64,000 nucleotides of DNA from Benincasa hispida (GCF_009727055.1 NC_052359.1:59652936-59716935), one strand, 5' to 3'. Shown: positions 1 through 12,829, counted from the stretch's first letter. The notes: generated by a model not told the origin, from the sequence alone. Numbers and translations are program-made.

Positions 1-1310
1 ACTTAAAACATGTGTTAGAAAATCAAGATGAAAGTAACTATGCGTTGGAAATTCACAAGTAGAACACTTAGCAAGTATTTTGAAAACTAGTCACTCATAG
101 TCTTTAAGTTACTTCCTTAAAAGATCGTAAGCCTCCCCTATACGTGTCTGCCCTGTAAGAGTAACAAGAGCCTTTGGTTAATGTCTTAGCCCTCCCTTGA
201 GCTTAACTTACTATTCAAGTTTAAAGCATGCCAAGCCTAGTTTGATGCATCAACTCATTCCCTTTCTACTCGACGTATCCTCGGTGCATTGGTACTTAAC
301 GCATTATCACACTTAACCAATATTTTTACCTTGCGACTAACTAGTGTGTGGCAGCTCACACAATATACTCCTAGGCGTCAAAATGTGCTTATCACACTTA
401 CGCGGTGGGCGCTCATGGTTGTAACCTTCAACGCCTACTCACTCTATCCCTCACCCTCGCCTATGGGTGCGCTTGCCCATACTTAGCCTCTACTGGTCAG
501 CTACTTGCTTATGTGTAGGTTGCAGTTGCCTCCTTGTTTATCCAACCAAAACTTCACTTCCAGCTTGAATAACTTAAATTCCAAACTTAATCTCATGAAA
601 TTTCCTTCAATAATTTATTCCTAAATGTTTTAACTAACTGACCTTAGAATCTCAGCCTCTAATTCTCCTTTAGGAGTTGGAATTTATCAAGTTTTACAAC
701 TTATCCACGTGGCCTTAGATTCTTGAATACTTGAAGAAATTCTTTAACTTTCAACCCGATTTCATTGAAATCTTATCCCAACAACCTTGGTTTAACTTCT
801 TCACAGCTCAACTATCACTTTGGCAACAACTCTCCTTCTTTAGCCCGTTCAAAATGCCCAAACCGAGATTCTTCAACTTCATATTTCTTTTATACTAAGG
901 TTGCATGCTCATGATACTTTCTCAAAGTAACAGCTAACACACTAACCTCATCTTTATGGCCTCTAAGCATGCCACTTTGCCACTAATTAGGTGATTAAGT
1001 TGAATGCTTAAGTCATTCATCAATGCCCAGGTGGCGTCCCTACTAGCCTTCTTCCTCGGCTAATGCATACCACGGCTAACGTCACATACCCTTGCTCCCG
1101 CATTACTAACCAATGCATACACTGGTGACACTCATCGATGCCTCCCTTAACCTTTCATGTCTTAGCACTTCTTGTCTACCATGCGTTCACCTAGGCAGAC
1201 TCAACTGCTCGCACACAACCCATCCTAGGCCTTCACTAGCCTCTAAATGCCCTTGACGCATACCTTTTATTACACTTAGCCAATTTCCACTCTTAGGTCT
1301 TAAGCCTACA
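1..1310. other. Unassigned decayed repeat-like DNA
   Basis: No convincing coding region, RNA gene or element terminus is visible. Frequent 'atgcg' and 'cgcat' words resemble the base composition of the gypsy family seen elsewhere in the window. Because a gypsy gag start lies just to the right on the minus strand, this is probably more of the same decayed element or a neighbour of it, but no protein motif supports that. Confidence 0.4.
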
Positions 1311-1520
1311 GACACTTATGCGTTCCATTCCATGGCGAAAAGTCATACAACATGGGCGACGCATATTTACACATCGGAAGCGTGTTGTTATTTGCCATTA
1401 AGATTGGATTTGCAATAGCATTGGCTAGCTGTTGAGCTAAATTTTGGTTATCTTGGTTGTTTGTCATTTGTTGTTGTTGTAACCTTCGATGTCTATTTGA
1501 TCTGTTACTTCATCTAAAAG
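1311..1520 (-). pseudogene. Ty3/gypsy gag N-terminus fragment
   Basis: On the minus strand an open stretch with a possible Met at 1467 reads QQQQMTNNQ, then ANPILMANN, then SPMLYDFSPW, and stops soon after. These blocks align by eye with the start of gag in the better-preserved gypsy element (46313 downwards), which has MANPILLAND and SLNLYDFSPG. In that family this segment precedes the capsid-like gag domain. Nothing downstream of the DFSP motif is recognisable, so the fragment is truncated or too diverged to read. It sits about 150 bp inside the tRNA-Asp primer site, as expected for a gag start. Confidence 0.65.
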
Positions 1521-1671
1521 TCCTCTTAATCTCTAGGTCGTATCTGAATTCCCGAGCTCTCGCTCTGTTCATAAAACATTTACAAGTCAAGGTTTAACTT
1601 GTAGTACTCCTTCGATTGAAAGTCTTGCAAAAGATACAATGACCAAATTTAAATTAGCTACGTTTCTAGAT

Positions 1672-1689
1672 TCCCTAACAACGGTGCCA
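1672..1689 (-). promoter_or_regulatory. tRNA-Asp primer binding site (gypsy remnant)
   Basis: The reverse complement reads TGGCACCGTTGTTAGGGA. It is close to TGGCGCCGTTGCCGGGGA, the complement of the 3' end of plant tRNA-Asp that Athila/Tat retrotransposons use. The spacing to the adjoining LTR (AGTTTT, then TG) matches the fuller element at 46416-46441. Some mismatches indicate age. Confidence 0.7.
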
Positions 1690-1695
1690 AAAACT

Positions 1696-2012
1696 TGTTG
1701 CATTTCCTAATCGTGCTCGTGCTTTTGAAGATGAATGATGATGAGAATGAATGAATATGGGGAAGATGATTAATCTATCTCTTGGTATGAAGCTGATGTT
1801 ATGCGTCAGACAGAGGATAAAATTATGTTCATCACACCTTGCTAGTTGCATACAAGTTCTCTTAAGCTAGATCTAAGTATAAATCTAACTTAAGTGTCTT
1901 GGTAAGCCTAGGGTCAAACGCGAAGAATATAAAGTAAACTAACACAAGCTCGGTTTTTGGATCTATTGCAAAGGGTTACTAATTGGTCGATATGCATTGG
2001 TTATGTACATTA
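1696..2012 (-). mobile_element. Partial LTR of a Ty3/gypsy element
   Basis: The LTR edge beginning TGTTGCATTTCC directly abuts the primer-site spacer. Internal blocks such as 'aagtataaatctaac' and 'cttggtaagcctagggtc' match equivalent positions of the LTRs at 38609 and 46441. The remaining LTR is missing because copia F begins at 2013. The five bases 'catta' (2008-2012) would be F's target duplication, but the partner copy is not in the window. Confidence 0.6.
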
Positions 2013-3910
2013 TGTTAGGGTTGATGCCCTAAATCTCGTAGAGTCTCATAGTTTGTAATTATAATATACAAACATCTTATTTATTTAATAAAATATATGA
2101 TGTTTTATTTCATTTTTAGTTGCATTAACCCAAACTAATAAACTAAGATCCAAGTTTATTTTGTAGCTTAAACATGTATGTAGAGATATATGGGTGGATC
2201 ATGTTTTAAGTGATAACCTAAATGGTCTGTAGTAGATAGATAAGGTTGGATACCTTATCCTGGTGACACTACAAGTATGATCTGCTTTATAGATGTTATA
2301 ATTGTTGCAGTGCTACAAATGACATGATCCTGATCATTCACGTGAAGATATGTGAGTTGGGATATTCTATACAAAGAAGTTTGTATAAGACTGGATCACG
2401 AAATGTTTAGTCTCATTATATGACGTCGTTCATAATAAAGACTTGCATTTTACCTGGATGACAATAGGTAAAATGACTTGAATCTTAAGTGAGTTGTGAA
2501 CTCTTGCCTATGAAGGAAGTCCTTTTATTTGTACGAGCGAGAGTGGCCAGATGGCCGACTCAACAAGTCTACTATTCTAGAGATTCGTCTGATTGGGGAG
2601 CTAGAAACACAGCTACACAAGAAGGAATTCACTCCTCCCCAACGTCGGGGTGATAAATTGCTCCCTTAAGAACTGATTCCTAGGCCTGAACAATGTGGTG
2701 TCACACCCTCTCCTGGCACAAAAAAGGTTTGATCATAGTTGGACTATGATTTATTGTTCATTAGAGGGATCGGTGGTACTTAAGAAGAAGATATAACTAC
2801 AGGGGTAAAACGGTAATTTTGGCTCAACTATACTTATGAGTAATTTGTGAAGGGTCATCGTACTGTTGACTGGTTATATCCAATGGACAGAAATATATTT
2901 GTAGTACAAACAATGCAGTTGTTGGTCTTTAGTGGAGTGCCCGACAGTAAACGAATAGTGAATAATTTAATTAAAGAGTTTAATTAATTATTCATGTACC
3001 GTTGGAGCTTCAAGCTACAGGTCCATGACGTCTCCTCTGTAGCTTAACGGGAATTAATGAGAATCAGTTTTTGGATTAATTTGAATTGTTCAAATTAATT
3101 GATGGAGTTAATTATATATGATATAATTAATTTAATTTAAATTATATATGATATAATTACTATATTGTATTTGATACATTATATTATAAAGTATATTTGA
3201 GAGAAAATAAATATTTGAATGTGATTCAAATATTAATTATATGAATTTGATTCATATGATTAAATTTAATATAAATGAGATTTATATTAAATATCATTAG
3301 TGAGAGAATAGAAACTATAGGTTATATTGTATATGATACAATATAGAAACTATAGGTTATATGTTATATTCAATATAACATATAGTTTAATATATATATT
3401 TTATGATAAGGTAGTTATCATATAAATTTATGTATTAAATAAATAAATTATTTAATTTATTTTAAACCATTTTTTTGGGACGGAGTTACTTTCTTTCCAC
3501 TACGTGATAGTGGGGTAGAATGTTTCATGTTCTTTCTTTAGTGTTTTCTTTCACAGAGAACATAGAAAGTTTTGAGAGATCTCACATTACTATCATCCTC
3601 CTTCTCTCTTTTCTTTTCTCTAATTCCCTCACCAAAATAGCCAAAACCCACAAACTCATGGATTCTCATCTTAGAGAATACAGAGATAGCCATTATGGTG
3701 GTGTTCGTTGGTTCGAGAGATTCAATTGAAGAACTGTGCTTCAAAGGTAATAGGTTTCGAACCCCAATTTCTTCTTTGTAATTTAGTGTAAGCATGTTGT
3801 AAATTCATTAGATGCATAATTTTATTCTCTCTCTTTTTTGTGTTCTATGAATTTTGGGATTTGGATCCGATCCCCATTTTCGCTCAAGGTCCTTTAATAG
3901 GGATCCATCA
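2013..3910 (+). mobile_element. 5' LTR of copia element F
   Basis: This LTR starts TGTTAGGGTTGATGCCCTAAA and ends CATCA, followed by spacer AT and a primer site, so it is a 5' LTR in plus orientation, 1898 bp. It belongs to the AT-rich LTR group without AAACGATCG arrays, shared with copia B (31142 and 56280) and the truncated LTR at 60742. The plus strand contains short open frames near 3520-3795, but they are LTR shadows with no recognisable protein. Confidence 0.85.
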
Positions 3911-3912
3911 AT

Positions 3913-3928
3913 TGGTATCAAAGCCAAG
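3913..3928 (+). promoter_or_regulatory. Initiator-Met tRNA primer binding site, copia F
   Basis: TGGTATCAAAGCCAAG differs by two bases from TGGTATCAGAGCCAGG, the complement of plant initiator-Met tRNA. It lies 2 nt (AT) after the LTR, the same spacing as in E, D, A and G. Confidence 0.85.
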
Positions 3929-5500
3929 TTTTTTGCCCAATTATTTCCAAAATTTCAGAATAATTTTACAGTTTATGGTGGGTTTAGCATTCTGTATTGT
4001 TCATGAGATGGATACTATGAATGTTTGTTTGCAATTAATGGATGGTTTTGAGATCGGGCAGTATAGATTCGTTGTTTAATTTACAAAATTGTTTGGTAAG
4101 GGTCCATATTTTGGGGCATTAAATCGCTATAGAGTCTGTAATTTTATGTTGTTGAGTCATCTGTGATGTTTCTGGTCAATTTCTAGAGAAAACGAGGAGA
4201 AAATTGAAAAAGTTTCGAAGGAGTTTGAAACTATACAGTGGGTGACTGTACAGTAGCATCGCGACGCTATGCCCTAACGTTGCGATGTGGCGAACGAAGA
4301 AAATCTTTGTAGTGTCGTGATGTCACGATGGTCCGAGACAGATATTTCACGCAGTTTAACTCCGTTCGTGCGTGGTTCGTGGTCTGTTGGTCTGGTTCGG
4401 TTCGTGGGTTCTCTGATTCGAGCGTTTAGGTTCATCTGGACCGGTTCCTGGTCTGGTTCAAGCGGTTCAAGGCCCAGTTCATCTATTTCAAACTGGATGG
4501 ATATTTATCTTGTAATAGTTAGATTTTTTTTAATAGGTAGATTTTTTTTAATAGGTGTCCAATCCCCGTCTTTAATTGCTTTTATATTATGCATGTGATG
4601 TATGATTTATTTTTAATATTATATGTCATAATGTATATCATATAGTATAAAATCCCACCATAGATTATGCATTCAATTTCATGCATCATATTATAAATGC
4701 TATAATTTAGATGCATGATTTAATTTTATAGCATGATCATACATCATATAATATAAATATTATAATATATGTATGAATACATTAATATTATATCCATGCT
4801 TCATTTATATTATAATTGTTATAATATATGGTTCAATGTATGTATGGATGTATGTTATAGTATGTTTCATTACCTAATTATATAAATGTTATATATATTA
4901 GCAATGAAATAAAATTGTATGAAGCATGACACTATCTTAGATAATTTATAAATGTTATAATTTACTAAAGTATGTCAAAGCATGCAATATATATTTCATT
5001 TGTTTCATTTGTGTATAATGGTTATAACAAAATGAAATTAGAAATTAAAATTGATAATTCAGAATTACATACAAACCTTAGGTTAAAATCATCTTTTAAA
5101 ATTGTTTTAAAACATGATTCAGATAGACCTAAGATCATTTTTCTAATGAGATTAGAAATTTAAGTTTAATCTTTTAATTGACTTAATATGATTAAATTGA
5201 TTCTTAATTAAAATATTAACATTGTAACAAATATATCTATAAGAGAACTTTTATCTAAGCCTAGTTCTATCTAGGTTGGGATATTTAAGTTAACGGAAAC
5301 ATAACACCCCTACCTGGGAACTTACCTGGAAAGGTAAATTAGATAGATTTATTACAAGTATGCAATGTTTGATTAAAGTTTGTTTAAGTATTTAATAAAT
5401 GTCAGTTAAAATTGTTTAACTATCCAAAGCAAATATTTTTTTGGGCAAATTAAACTTTCACTTAGTTAAAATTAGTAACCGAATTTTTCTAAGTTAATTA
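3929..5500 (+). other. Untranslated leader of copia F (truncated)
   Basis: Noncoding leader between primer site and the lost gag. It has a GGTTC-rich patch around 4370-4490, a 'cgcgacgctatg' word near 4260 also seen in the leader of G (near 58970), and an AT-rich degenerate repeat at 4590-4960 with alternating 'atgcatgat' and 'ataatattataa' words found in every copia leader here. The frames at 4287-4598 and 4972-5163 show no known domain. F stops at 5500 where E begins, roughly 200 bp before the expected splice donor. Confidence 0.65.
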
Positions 5501-7642
5501 TGAAGGAACTCTTATCAAAGAGTACCTATGAGCGGAAGCAAGATCGTTCCAAATTCATTGTGATAGAAATACAAGCATTCAAAGATATACATACAAGTTA
5601 TGCATTTCAAAATAAATTATGGCATGCTTTCAACAATTAAATACAAAGTAACAAGAGACATACCCTTGAAGAACTCTTCTTCTGTCTTTCTTTCGCTCTC
5701 GCTTGGAATAGCACCTCTCGTTGTCGCTGTGATCGCCCAGCCAATCATCTACCCAAATATCTCGTTGTCTCTCAGCAAACGACAGTCTTCTACACAAACA
5801 AGCAGCAACTGGGACACCGCCACTCAGTGACCTTGGTATTCTCGGAGTGAGAATCCAGGAGGTGTGAGATCTGTTGGAATTGGTAGAGGAAAGAAGGAAA
5901 GAGCGATCGTATTCAACGACCAAGTAAGTGGGGGAGGTTTGTTTCTATCACATAGACTTGTGCTTGATCGTTTAGTAAAAGATATACGATCTTTTAGAAA
6001 ATAAGGTTGATCATTTGGACGATCGTTTAATGAATCTCGCTCAAGTGCGCGATCGCGTAGTAAAAGCTATATCATCGTTTAGGTAGATGCGCATGTACAC
6101 GATCGTTTAGGAAACACTTTGAACTGTCGTGTAGGCTCTCGAAAACTAAACGATAGGCATTATATAATTATAAAGTGATTATCCGATTCTTTTGCAAAAT
6201 GAAAACATTTTTCATTTTATCCTTTCAGTTATGAAAACTGAATACAACCTCCCACTTTCACGCACGATTATGGAGAAAACCACCAATAATTATCTCATAA
6301 ATGTTTTAATTATAATAAATATAACAACTAACTTATATATTATATTTATAACCTATAGTTTTAATATCACATCATATGCAACATTTAAACCATTGTCCTT
6401 TTCTCCTTTACTTGATAAAATCATATTTATATCCATTTTTCTCCAATTAATATATCTCATACATCATGTCAATTATATCATATATAACTGAACTGATTTA
6501 ATCACATCATATATAATCAAACTTCCTCTTGTCAATTTGAATACTTCAAACTGACCCAAAAACTAATTCTCAACTTGAACACATTGAGCTACCAAGGGGA
6601 CCTTATGGACCTGTAGTTTGAAGCTCCAACGGTACGTGAATAGATGACTAAACTCTTTAACCATGAGATCCACCATCCGTTAACTGTCAGGCACTCCACT
6701 AAAGATCGACAGCTTCACTCTTTTCACCACAGATATATTTCCGTGTCCATCGAATATAACAAGTCAACAATACGATAACCCTTCACAGATGCTCGTAAGT
6801 ACAGTTGGGCCAATTTACCGTTTTGTCCCTATAGTTACATCTAACTTCTTAAGTACCATTGATCCCTCTAATGAACAATGTCATAGTCCTACTATGAGTG
6901 GACATCTCTCGGGCCATGAGAAGGTGTGTGGCGCCACATCGTTCAAGCCCCAGAATCAATCTTTAAGGGAGCAATCTATCTACTTACCCCTATTTTAGGG
7001 AAGAAGTGAATTCCATCTTGTGTAGCTGAGTTCCCTTCTCCCGAATCAGACGAATCCCCAAAGTGGTAGGTTTGAGTCGGCAATCTGGCCACTCGCAACC
7101 ATGCAAATCAAGGGACCACCCTCAAAGGCAGGAGTTCCCAACTCACTTAGGATTAAGGTCATGTTACCTATGGTCATCCTAATGAAGTGAAGTCTATGTC
7201 ATGAACGGCGTTATATAACGAGACTGTACACTTTGTGATCTGGTCTTATACAAACTCCTTTGTATGGGACGCTCCCGCTCGTATGTCTCCACATGAATGA
7301 TCAAACTATCTGTAGCACGTCACGACACTTGTAACTATCTACAAAGCAGGCCACATTCATAGTGTCACAAAGATAAGGTTTCCCTCCTATATCCATATAC
7401 TACAGACCATTTTAGTTATTACTTAAGGCATGATCCACTTGTATGTCTCCACATATATGTTTAAGTTACAATGACAACCAGGGATCTTAGTTTATTAGTT
7501 TGTGGTAAAGCAAATAAAACATCTCATGTTTCATAGACAACAGTGAAGAAAATATCTCATATTATTACATCACAAGCATTTGTTCAATACAGGTGTTTAT
7601 AAACTACAGGACCCAATGAGAGTTAGGGCATCAACCCCAACA
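5501..7642 (-). mobile_element. 3' LTR of copia E
   Basis: On the plus strand it begins TGAAGGAACTCTTATC and ends CATCAACCCCAACA, the reverse complement of a TGTTGGGG...CTTCA LTR. A polypurine tract follows directly at 7643, so this is the 3' LTR of a minus-strand element, 2142 bp. It contains an array of AAACGATCG-like motifs (about 5960-6150). Its partner at 18105 shares the same first 450 bp with scattered substitutions. Confidence 0.9.
5955..6155. repeat. AAACGATCG-motif array in E 3' LTR
   Basis: Several imperfect copies of 'cgatcgtttag' and its reverse complement occur at 20-40 bp spacing. The core CGATCG is palindromic. The same kind of array occurs in all LTRs of this subgroup and again in the leaders of E, D and A. 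Confidence 0.75.
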
Positions 7643-7656
7643 ATCTCCCACTTGTC
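7643..7656 (-). promoter_or_regulatory. Polypurine tract of copia E
   Basis: Minus strand reads GACAAGTGGGAGAT directly before the LTR start TGTTGGGG. A purine-rich tract against the 3' LTR primes plus-strand DNA synthesis in LTR retrotransposons. Confidence 0.8.
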
Positions 7657-7713
7657 CTAAAGTAAGTGGAGTGTACATTACAACAAGTACAAAACAATAA
7701 ACTAGGGCACAAA
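7657..7713 (-). other. 3' untranslated tail of copia E
   Basis: Noncoding tail, homologous to the 85-bp tail repeat of copia A (50539-50708) on the opposite strand. It is interrupted by the solo LTR at 7714 and resumes at 10132: 'actagggc-actaa-ggcccag' reads continuously once the LTR and one target copy are removed. Confidence 0.75.
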
Positions 7714-10131
7714 TGAAGGAAATCGGAAACAAGATTTCCATGAGTAGCGGAACAAGACTATTTCAAATTACAATCATGAATGAACATATATTTACAGTCG
7801 ACTTCAAAACAAAAGGTTATACAATTACAATCCAGAAATTACAGCATGAACGATACAAATAAACAGAGATCAAATTCTACGCATATAGGCAGAAGGTCTC
7901 CATGCTCCGAAGCGCATGGCCGCTTGAATAACAGCAACCTCGAACGCCCGATCTACACGACCGCAACACAGCACAAACACTTCGCGCTCATCCTCAGCGA
8001 TCACCTCGGCCACAAAGTGCTCATCAAGAAAAAGCAATGTGATCGTTTAGCTCTATCGTTTTGCTCGGTCTGTCGCCTACAGACACTACACGATCGTTTA
8101 ATAAACATTGCACGATCGTTTNNNNNNNNNNNNNNNNNNNNNNNNNNNNNNNNNNNNNNNNNNNNNNNNNNNNNNNNNNNNNNNNNNNNNNNNNNNNNNN
8201 NNNNNNNNNNNNNNNNNNNNNNNNNNNNNNNNNNNNNNNNNNNNNNNNNNNNNNNNNNNNNNNNNNNNNNNNNNNNNNNNNNNNNNNNNNNNNNNNNNNN
8301 NNNNNNNNNNNNNNNNNNNNNNNNNNNNNNNNNNNNNNNNNNNNNNNNNNNNNNNNNNNNNNNNNNNNNNNNNNNNNNNNNNNNNNNNNNNNNNNNNNNN
8401 NNNNNNNNNNNNNNNNNNNNNNNNNNNNNNNNNNNNNNNNNNNNNNNNNNNNNNNNNNNNNNNNNNNNNNNNNNNNNNNNNNNNNNNNNNNNNNNNNNNN
8501 NNNNNNNNNNNNNNNNNNNNNNNNNNNNNNNNNNNNNNNNNNNNNNNNNNNNNNNNNNNNNNNNNNNNNNNNNNNNNNNNNNNNNNNNNNNNNNNNNNNN
8601 NNNNNNNNNNNNNNNNNNNNNNNNNNNNNNNNNNNNNNNNNNNNNNNNNNNNNNNNNNNNNNNNNNNNNNNNNNNNNNNNNNNNNNNNNNNNNNNNNNNN
8701 NNNNNNNNNNNNNNNNNNNNNNNNNNNNNNNNNNNNNNNNNNNNNNNNNNNNNNNNNNNNNNNNNNNNNNNNNNNNNNNNNNNNNNNNNNNNNNNNNNNN
8801 NNNNNNNNNNNNNNNNNNNNNNNNNNNNNNNNNNNNNNNNNNNNNNNNNNNNNNNNTTAATATTATTATAAATATAAATGATAACCAACTTATCATACTA
8901 TATTTATAACCTATAGTTTTAATATTTCATCTCATGAAACATATAAACCATAGTTCTTTTTCTATTCCATGGCACTTAATGTAAATCTCATTTACATCAA
9001 TCCTCCACTAGATGTATCTTATACATCATACTGATTATATCGTATATAATCAAAATACCTTTTGTCAATTTGAACATTTCAAATCAACACCAAGAACTGA
9101 TTTTCAATAGAATCCAAGCTACCAAGGGGACCTCATGGACCTGTAGCTCCGAAGCTCCAACGGTACGTGAATAACTGACTAAACTCTTTAGTCACAAGAT
9201 CCACCATCCGTTAACTGCCAGGCACTCCACTAAAGACTGATAGTTGAACTTTTCTTACCACAGATATATTACGTGTCCATTTTAACCAATCAGCAGTGCG
9301 ACAACCCTTCATAGATCGCTCGTAATGCTGGGCCAATAACCGTTATGTCTCTGTAGTTACATCTGCCTCCTTAAGTACCATTGATCCCTCTAATGAACAT
9401 AAGTCATAGTCCCACTATGACTGAGTCTTCTTTTCCAAAGAGAAGTTGTGGCCACTATGTTCTAGCCCCGGAATCAACCCTTAAGAAAGCAATCTCTCTA
9501 CTTATCTCTGCTTCAGGAAAGAAGTGAATTCTAACTTGTGGATTGAGTTCCCAGCTCCCAGATCAGACAAGTCCCCAAAAAGGTAGGCATGTTGAGTTAG
9601 CAATCTGGCCACTCTCACCCATACTAATCAAAGGACCGCCCTCAAAGGCAAGAGTTCCCAAAACACTCAGGATTGAGGTCGTGTCACCTATAGTCGTTTA
9701 AGTGAGATGAAAGTCTCTAGTATCAACGGCATTATATACAAAGTCTAGTCATCTAATGGACCAGGTCTTATACAAACTCTTTGTATAGGACACTCTCGCT
9801 CCACATCTCCACACGAATGGTCAAGATCTACCATCTGTAGTAGTTTATAACACTTGCAAACCTCTACAAAGTGGGTCGTATCCGTAGTGTCACCAGGATC
9901 AGGTATCCCACCTTAATCCTTATTCTACAGACCGATTTAGGTTATCACTTAAGGCATGATCCACTTCTATATCACATATACATGCTTAAGTTCACATAAG
10001 ATAACCAAGAAGCTTTGTTTATTGGATATGAGTAAATGCCATAATTAAATAACACTTATTTTATTCATTGAACAATGTGTATCTTTACAAAACAACGAGA
10101 CTCTGGGAGAATTAGGACACCAATCCCAACA
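7714..10131 (-). mobile_element. Solo copia LTR inside E, with assembly gap
   Basis: A complete LTR by its ends (plus strand TGAAGGAAATC...CAATCCCAACA) with element E sequence on both sides and no internal region of its own, hence a solo LTR left by LTR-LTR recombination. Flanks are 'acaaa' (7709-7713) and 'actaa' (10132-10136): a 5-bp target duplication with one mismatch. The uninterrupted copia A tail supports ACTAA as the original. The apparent length of 2418 bp includes 735 undetermined bases. A motif array begins at about 8040 and runs into the gap. Confidence 0.75.
8122..8856. other. Assembly gap (735 N)
   Basis: Undetermined bases inside the solo LTR. The gap begins exactly within an AAACGATCG motif array, so a collapsed or unresolved repeat is a likely cause. 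Any open frame crossing it is meaningless. Confidence 0.99.
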
Positions 10132-10149
10132 ACTAAGGCCCAGTACAAA

Positions 10150-11830
10150 AATCTCCCATTTTCCCTAGTCCAGCCGCGAGCGGTCCCGTAGACCCATGCT
10201 CTAAAGATGACCCTAAAAAACTGTAGCCTTGAGAGTCTTCGTAAACGAATCTGCAACATTGTGCTTCGAAACGATCTTCGTGACTATCACATCCCCTCGA
10301 CGCACTATCTCGCCGATGAGATGATACTTCCACTCTATATGTTTTCACGCTTGTGACTCCTGGGCTCTCTAGAGTTCGCCACTGCACCACTATTGTCATA
10401 ATTTAGTGTTGGGCCTAAACATGTTTGGAACAACTTCCAGATCAGTCAGGAACTTCCTAAGCCAAACGGTCTCCTTAGCAGCTTCACAAGCCGGTACATA
10501 CTCGGGCTCCATTGTGGAGTCGGCGACGCACCCCTACTTTGTGCTTCACCATACTACGGCTCCTCTGTTAAGAGTAAAAACTAACCCTGAAGTGGATTTT
10601 CAACAATCCTTATCAGTCTGAATGTCAGAGTCCGTGTATCCAGTAAGGATCAAATCCTTAGATCCATACACGAGCATGTAGTTCCTCGTTCTCCGAAGAT
10701 CCTTGAGAATGTTCTTGACTGTGGTCCAGTGACCCTGTCCTGGATTAGATTGATACCTACTGACTATCCTCACAGCATAGAAGATATCTGGTCTAGTACA
10801 CAACATCACATATATCAAACTACTAACAACAGATGAATAGGGGACCCATCTCATCTTCTCAACCTCTTGAGGTGTCTTAGGACACATTTTCTTAGACAAT
10901 GTAACTCCATGCCTGAAAGGCAGTAGGCCCCTTTTAGAGTTCTGCATCGAGTACTTGAGCAACATCTTATCAATGTATGATGCTTGAGGCAACACTAGCA
11001 CTTTGTTCTTTCAATCCCAAAAGATCTGAATACCAAGAACAAACTTAGCCTCTCCCAAATCTTTCATTTGGAATTGGGTCGCTAGTCAGTTCTTAACAGA
11101 TGTCAGTAGACCTACATCATTCCTAATGAGTAGGATATCGTCTACATACAACACTAGGAAAACTATTGAATTGTTGATGATTTTCTTGTAGATACAAGGC
11201 TCATCAACGTTTTGGTCAAAGCCGTATGATTTGATTGGAGTATCAAACCGAATGTTCCAAGATCGAGATGCCTGTTTCATCCCATAAATGGACCGATTTA
11301 GTTTGCAAACCTTTTGCTCTTGACCTTGGGCTATGAATCCCTCGGGCTGCACCATATAAATGGTCTCCTTAAGATTACCATTTAGAAAGGCAGTCTTGAC
11401 GTCCATTTGCCATATCTCATAGTCATAAAATGAGGCAAGAGACAGGAGGATGCGGATAGACTTCAAATGCTAATGGGCAAGAAAGTCCCTCATAGTCAAC
11501 TCCCTCCACCTGGGTATAACCCTTTGCCACAAGTCTAGCCTCAAAGGTTTGCACCTTCCCATTGGCACCCCGTTTCCTCTTATAGATCCATTTACAACCT
11601 ATAGGTTAAACCCCATCAGGTTGATCTATAAGATCCCATACTGAGTTGAAGTACATCGACTCCATCTCGAGATCCATGGCTTTCACCCATTCATCCCAGT
11701 CAACATCCTTCATTGCCTTCTGATAAGACAACGGATCCTCAACCCTGCCATCGGCTACCATAGCCAGGATTTCAGTGAAACCCATATAGTGAACAGGTGG
11801 GTTCGCAACCCTCCCACTACGTCAAGGTTC
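10150..11830 (-). pseudogene. Copia E reverse transcriptase and RNase H, broken
   Basis: Minus-strand pol C-terminal half. The RT piece 11466-11086 has the QMDVKTAFLNGNL and YVDDILL motifs; the latter holds the catalytic aspartates. 11001-10600 carries the connection region (TRPDIFYAVRIVSRYQSN, LTGYTDSD). RNase H remnants follow down to about 10150 (GDVIVTK and HNVADSFTK equivalents). RT normally copies element RNA into DNA and RNase H removes the RNA strand. Frameshifts and stops separate the pieces, for example after DKDC at 10600 and between 11466 and the upstream KGYTQV region. Frames at 10065-10399 are shadows. Confidence 0.9.
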
Positions 11831-12824
11831 CCTCAACTTTTGTTGATGGAGCAGACCCTTCAACAACTCTTGTTAAAGTTTCAATAGTTTCGTTGGAAAG
11901 TTCATGCAACACAATCTTACTACGTGGAATGTGCTCCCTAATATGATTCTTCTCTAGGAAGGTAGTGTTCATTGACACAAACACTCTGTTTTCAGTAAGA
12001 CCATAAAAGTAACCCCCTCGTGTACCTTAGGGGTAGCCTACAAAGAGACACAACCTCGAGCGTGTTTCCAATTTCTTTGGATTAGCCAACCCCATATACA
12101 GAAGTGACGCAAACTAGCTTTATGCCCGTTCCATAACTCCAAAGGTGGTCTCACAACACTCTTAAAAGGAACACAGTTGATGATATACACTGCAGTCTTC
12201 ACTGCAAAACCCCAAAACGAGTCTGGTAAGAAAGTGTAACTCATCATCAACCGAACCATGTTCAACAAGGTTCTATTTGTCCTCTCCACTACATCATTCT
12301 GTTGAGGTGTACTTGGCACTGAGAGGTAGGAAACGATTCCATGTTCTATCATATAGTTCTGGAACTCATAATCCAAAAACTCTCCAACTTGATTCAATCG
12401 AAGTGATGAAATAAACATACTCATACCGAGAGTAATCATCAGTAAAAGTGATGAAATACTCATAGCCTCCCCTGGCTCACACATTCATCGAACCACAAAG
12501 GTCTGAATGCACTAACTCTAAGGCTCTTCGGCTCAATAACCTTTTCCAGTAAAAGGTCTTTTAGTCATCCTACCCTCAAGGCAAGATTTTCACACCGGTA
12601 AAGAATTTTCCTCTAACTCGCTTAGAAATCCATTCTTCACCAACCTCTCAATCCTATTGAGATTGATGTGCCCTAATCGAAGGTGCCAAAGTTAGGCATT
12701 TTCTTTTGGAGAAACCTTTTGTCGTTTATTTTGAGTTACAACAGTTTTAAACATCTCTATGTTATGGAGGGAACTTGCTAACGGCCTTAGCACATACAAG
12801 TTGTTTTCCAATTTTGCTGAACAG
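11831..12824 (-). pseudogene. Copia E integrase region, broken
   Basis: The fragment 12484-12038 contains the second half of the integrase core: a QVGEFLDYEFQ block, then STPQQNDVVERTNRTLLNM, where the Glu of VVER is the last residue of the DDE triad, then FWGFAVKTAVYIINCVP. The zinc-binding N-terminal part (LGHINLNRIERL equivalent) lies at about 12600-12700. Integrase would insert the DNA copy into the host. The first catalytic segment is out of frame or degraded. The left end of this piece (11831-12037) is the variable integrase-RT linker. Confidence 0.85.
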
Positions 12825-12829
12825 ATCTC

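Noticed and set aside
7780..8909. Long open frames (250-363 codons) across 8122-8856
   Set aside because: They consist mainly of undetermined bases; only LTR sequence flanks the gap.
5501..10131. LTRs at 5501-7642 and 7714-10131 as the two ends of one short element
   Set aside because: Both are in the same orientation but differ in sequence. The 71 bp between them is the tail of E, which continues past 10131, and target-copy analysis fits a solo LTR.
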